DNA from: Echiichthys vipera | Taxonomy: Eukaryota; Chordata; Actinopteri; Perciformes; Trachinidae | DNA length: 64,000 bases | Direction: 5' to 3' | Assembly: GCA_963691815.1 (NCBI GenBank) | Contig: OY829655.1 | Location: 15,310,765-15,374,764, forward strand | In this document: piece by piece, positions 61,456 to 64,000 of the stretch | Layout: each line of letters opens with the position of its first letter | How positions within the stretch are numbered: position 1 is the stretch's first letter | Made by a program: the position numbers and the translations under genes | Notes under the pieces: model-generated | Told to the model about the DNA's origin: nothing | Seen by the model: only the letters and a program-made list of their open reading frames with translations | Databases searched by the model: none

Positions 61456-61590
61456 TATGTGCTCCTGTTTCTCTCTTTTAACATTCGACGCAAAAAAGCC
61501 GGTAGATCACCAGTTTACCTGGCAAAACCTGCTCAGGTGCTCAGCAGCTCAGCTCCCCGTCCGTCCGAGTATGGTAGCCCAAGTGTGCCA

Positions 61591-64000
61591 CTATGCATAT
61601 TTTCCCACCCAATGTTTGACTAAAAATACAATAAGGAAAATGAAGATACTAGTGTGGGCAACGTGGTACTCACTCTGATCACCAAATGCTACACACTGCA
61701 TTTTTTGGTTGCTGTGCTGATTTCTTTCTACACAACTACAACCTCCTGCTGTTCTAGTTTACTTATTGTGCCCAGTGTCCCATATTTAGCAAACACCTTT
61801 AAAATGGGCTGTGTTCTGTATAACTCTAGTGGGGGATTAAAGTGCTCCCCTTGGAATCCAATGTAACTTAATTTGCTGAGGACCCTGAAGCACAGCTCTT
61901 TTTTGGTCACATATAAATAACAGGTTCTAATTGCTTTGTAAAAAGTGCACTTTGACTGAATTAAGTTAATTCATAAAGTATTTGGCCAGTCATATGTATG
62001 TGTAGGTTCATCAGTGTAGGTTGATCATTAGCTGCGTTGCGGTCTGATTAGACTGGGATCGGTGTGGGCAAGCCACAACCATGCAGCAAGTAAATGATCA
62101 TGCAGCGGAAGACTGGAGTGACTCTGGGAAACAGGTCAAGCTCACTGGGGTTCAGGTAAACCACAAATTCTTTTGGGTTTCTGGATTACTGGTAATTAAA
62201 TCCCCTAGATCTAAAAACAAAAATTTTACCCAGCAGTACCGCTGCCGTGACAGTACTGGTAGATAGGAGGACCTGCTTCCTCAGTTGTTACTTTTTTGTG
62301 ATACTAAATCAAAAACAACTGATAATTTCACATAATATCCCTAAGTACAGCTTTCAAAACAGCTGTTAGTGCAGTTATACATTCTAAGATGACAAAAGGA
62401 TACTTCCATTTCACATTCGGGTTGAGGTCTCAATGTGAAAAAACAACTTTTTTTTATGTTGTTCTGTTGCTGCTATGTTAATGTTCTGAATACTGAGTAT
62501 AGCGCCTTTAAGCTTATTTATTGATTTTATGCAAACCATTGGAAAGACCTACACCTGACTTTCTGTATTCATACCACCAGGCATGTATTTACTTTTTGAA
62601 GCTGGTTGAAACACAAGTGTGTTAATATAGCAGCCAGTAAAATGTGATATTTGTCTCAGACCTCACGCCTGTTGTTTGTGCAAGCTGCACTGCAGGGTGC
62701 TGGACATGGACAATTTTTCCAGTCGCTCAGGCAGATGCTAAGCTTGACCTAAACAGATGCTAAACTCTCACCCATACACCTAGCTGAATATGCATAATTT
62801 AACTCCTGCAATCACAAAGTAGCTTTTGCACTCTTGTTATGAAATGAATCATGTCCAGTTCTCAGTTACTGATTTGATGCAGTTAAGATAATTGAATTGG
62901 TATAATTCAAACCTGTTTAATCTAATTCATTATCTTCTGCTTAAAGTGGATTTACATTACATCAGGCTTATGAATCACCTATGAAACACCTTGTCACATA
63001 GCTCTGACAAATATGACTCATCCAGAGGACTAGGTTGCATCAGTTATCAGTGTGGCGGCCGTCTTTTTTTTTTCTTGAATTAGAAGAGTGAAATTTGTCT
63101 GAAAGACAGAGACATAAGATTTAAAACTCATGCTTCCCCTTTCATTCTTTTGATTTATCCTCCTAATAAATCCCAGCGGAAGAATAGAGGAAGGCGGACA
63201 CTGGAAGATCTACAGCACATCCAGGTTTCAAGGCTAATCATATTTTCTTTAGTTTTACAGTGTTAAGGAATGTTTTATCACACTATAACTTTTTATTGGT
63301 GTCTTTAGAGTGCCATCATACCTCAATTTTGAAAACAATGTTGTGTCTAAATTGCTTGCCACAAAAGAGGTATTTGTATTTCTCAAATAAGCCAAAGATC
63401 TGTGTTCCCCCTGCCGTTGGCTGATATTACTTATCTTTTTATTTTGAAATTTAAAATTTACATTAACTGGCTTGCTGGCGATCTGGTTAAGCTAGTTCAA
63501 GTTGGATTTGCATAGTGCATTGAAATATATAATGTTTTAAACTTTTCCAATGGACATAAATCAAGCTATGACATGCTTTACACATTTGTGTTATGATTTG
63601 TGGTTAAGATTAAGCTGTCATTGGCTATGAACACGTCAATCATGAGGATTTTAGCCAATCATTTTCCCTTTCTAACTGTGTATAACATATAGTAACACGG
63701 AAAACACAGCAAGCAGCAGCGCCATTCGCCACAATTAAATAAATTTTTCTGTGGTCGGGAGGTGTGTTCGTGTGTTTCAAGCAGGACAAATTTCTTCTGA
63801 CTTAGCTGCTAAAAGTCAAACTATCCTCAACTTTTAGATTGGCAGCACTTTGCCGCATAGAGCTGCAAGCCAAGCTCGGAGTGGCTGCTGCAGGTTTTTA
63901 TAGACATTGACTTTGACCACTTTACCGCTGCATGGTGAGTGTTCGGCAGAACATGCATGGGAGTCAAGCTACATCAATGTGTAAGGTTCAGTGACACCAC
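61591..64000. other. Non-coding end of the window
   Basis: AT-rich DNA. A start-codon-like segment at 62083-62157 (MQQVNDHAAEDWSDSGKQVK..., donor-like CAGGTAAAC after it) and a CpG-bearing patch at 63690-63960 ending ATGGTGAGTG are weak gene-start candidates. Neither is supported by other evidence. Confidence 0.3.

Larger units (their letters stand above)
57330..61590 (-). mobile_element. Near-full-length two-ORF LINE, CR1/L2 group, inactive
   Basis: From right to left on the minus strand: a short 5' UTR (about 61590-61456), an ORF1 remnant (61455-60923), a spacer of about 100 bp, an ORF2 remnant with endonuclease and RT (60822-57771), and a 3' UTR with CTTCTTCTCACTCCTTTTCG near 57440 that ends in ATGT-like repeats. 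The order and the FADD-type RT place it in the jockey superfamily, close to the fish CR1/L2/Rex1 groups; I cannot choose between them. Frameshifts and deletions occur in both ORFs. The 5' boundary is approximate and no target duplication was identified. Confidence 0.85.

Noticed and set aside
62083..62157. Plus-strand start-codon exon candidate followed by CAGGTAAAC
   Set aside because: No upstream promoter signal, no downstream exon and no recognisable protein; mentioned only in the end-region entry.
63690..63960. CpG-bearing patch ending ATGGTGAGTG
   Set aside because: A possible first exon at the window edge, but only one splice-like signal and no further support.

Overview
The window looks like non-coding DNA from a ray-finned fish, most likely a percomorph. 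The basis is recognition of repeat families: L2 and RTE/Rex3-like LINEs, fish-type tRNA-derived SINEs, hAT and PIF/Harbinger DNA transposons, a decayed Tc1 element, and many long (GT)n, (TA)n and (GATA)n microsatellites. No intact protein-coding gene, rRNA, independent tRNA or CRISPR array is visible. Species and clade names rest on family knowledge; no search could be run.

Layout. 1-4.8 kb: intergenic or intronic DNA with a SINE/L2-type tail and a decayed Tc1 transposon. 4.8-8 kb: a possible 5' end of an unidentified minus-strand host gene, made of a CpG-rich stretch (about 6.5-8 kb) and two small exon-like segments with good splice signals (7206-7244 and 4804-4850, the second holding a well-placed ATG). 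8-24 kb: mostly unique DNA with a Harbinger-like MITE split by a hAT element (9.8-11.2 kb), an old dispersed repeat split by an L2 3' end (13 kb), and a 5'-truncated LINE of a type common in aquatic invertebrates, flanked by a 13-bp target duplication (20.7-21.1 kb). 24.4-28.1 kb: a nest made of a Harbinger-like element with a Myb/SANT-like remnant, a foldback inserted in it, and a dead L2 LINE.

28-46 kb: unique DNA, two kinds of tRNA-derived SINE, a LINE fragment, a 226-bp foldback hairpin (33.8 kb) and a second hAT with a perfect 8-bp target duplication (34.7-35.7 kb). 46-53 kb: a third hAT with a BED zinc-finger remnant, a Harbinger-like MITE and a cluster of inverted repeats. 53.8-55.8 kb: an RTE/Rex3-like LINE whose reverse transcriptase is interrupted by an uninterrupted (GT)82 tract. 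57.3-61.6 kb: a nearly full-length but inactive two-ORF CR1/L2-group LINE on the minus strand. 61.6-64 kb: nothing identified.

How the parts relate. Every transposon is defective, so nothing here acts as a working system. The SINEs end in nearly the same sequence as the RTE-like LINE, which suggests that this LINE family mobilised them. Insertions inside insertions give a relative history: older Harbinger-like and unclassified repeats were hit by hAT, L2 and SINE copies. I found no convincing new biological system. The most unusual items are a 20-bp perfect palindrome in place of the L2 YADD catalytic motif, the (GT)82 tract inside an RT, the long foldback hairpin, and the possible host-gene 5' end.
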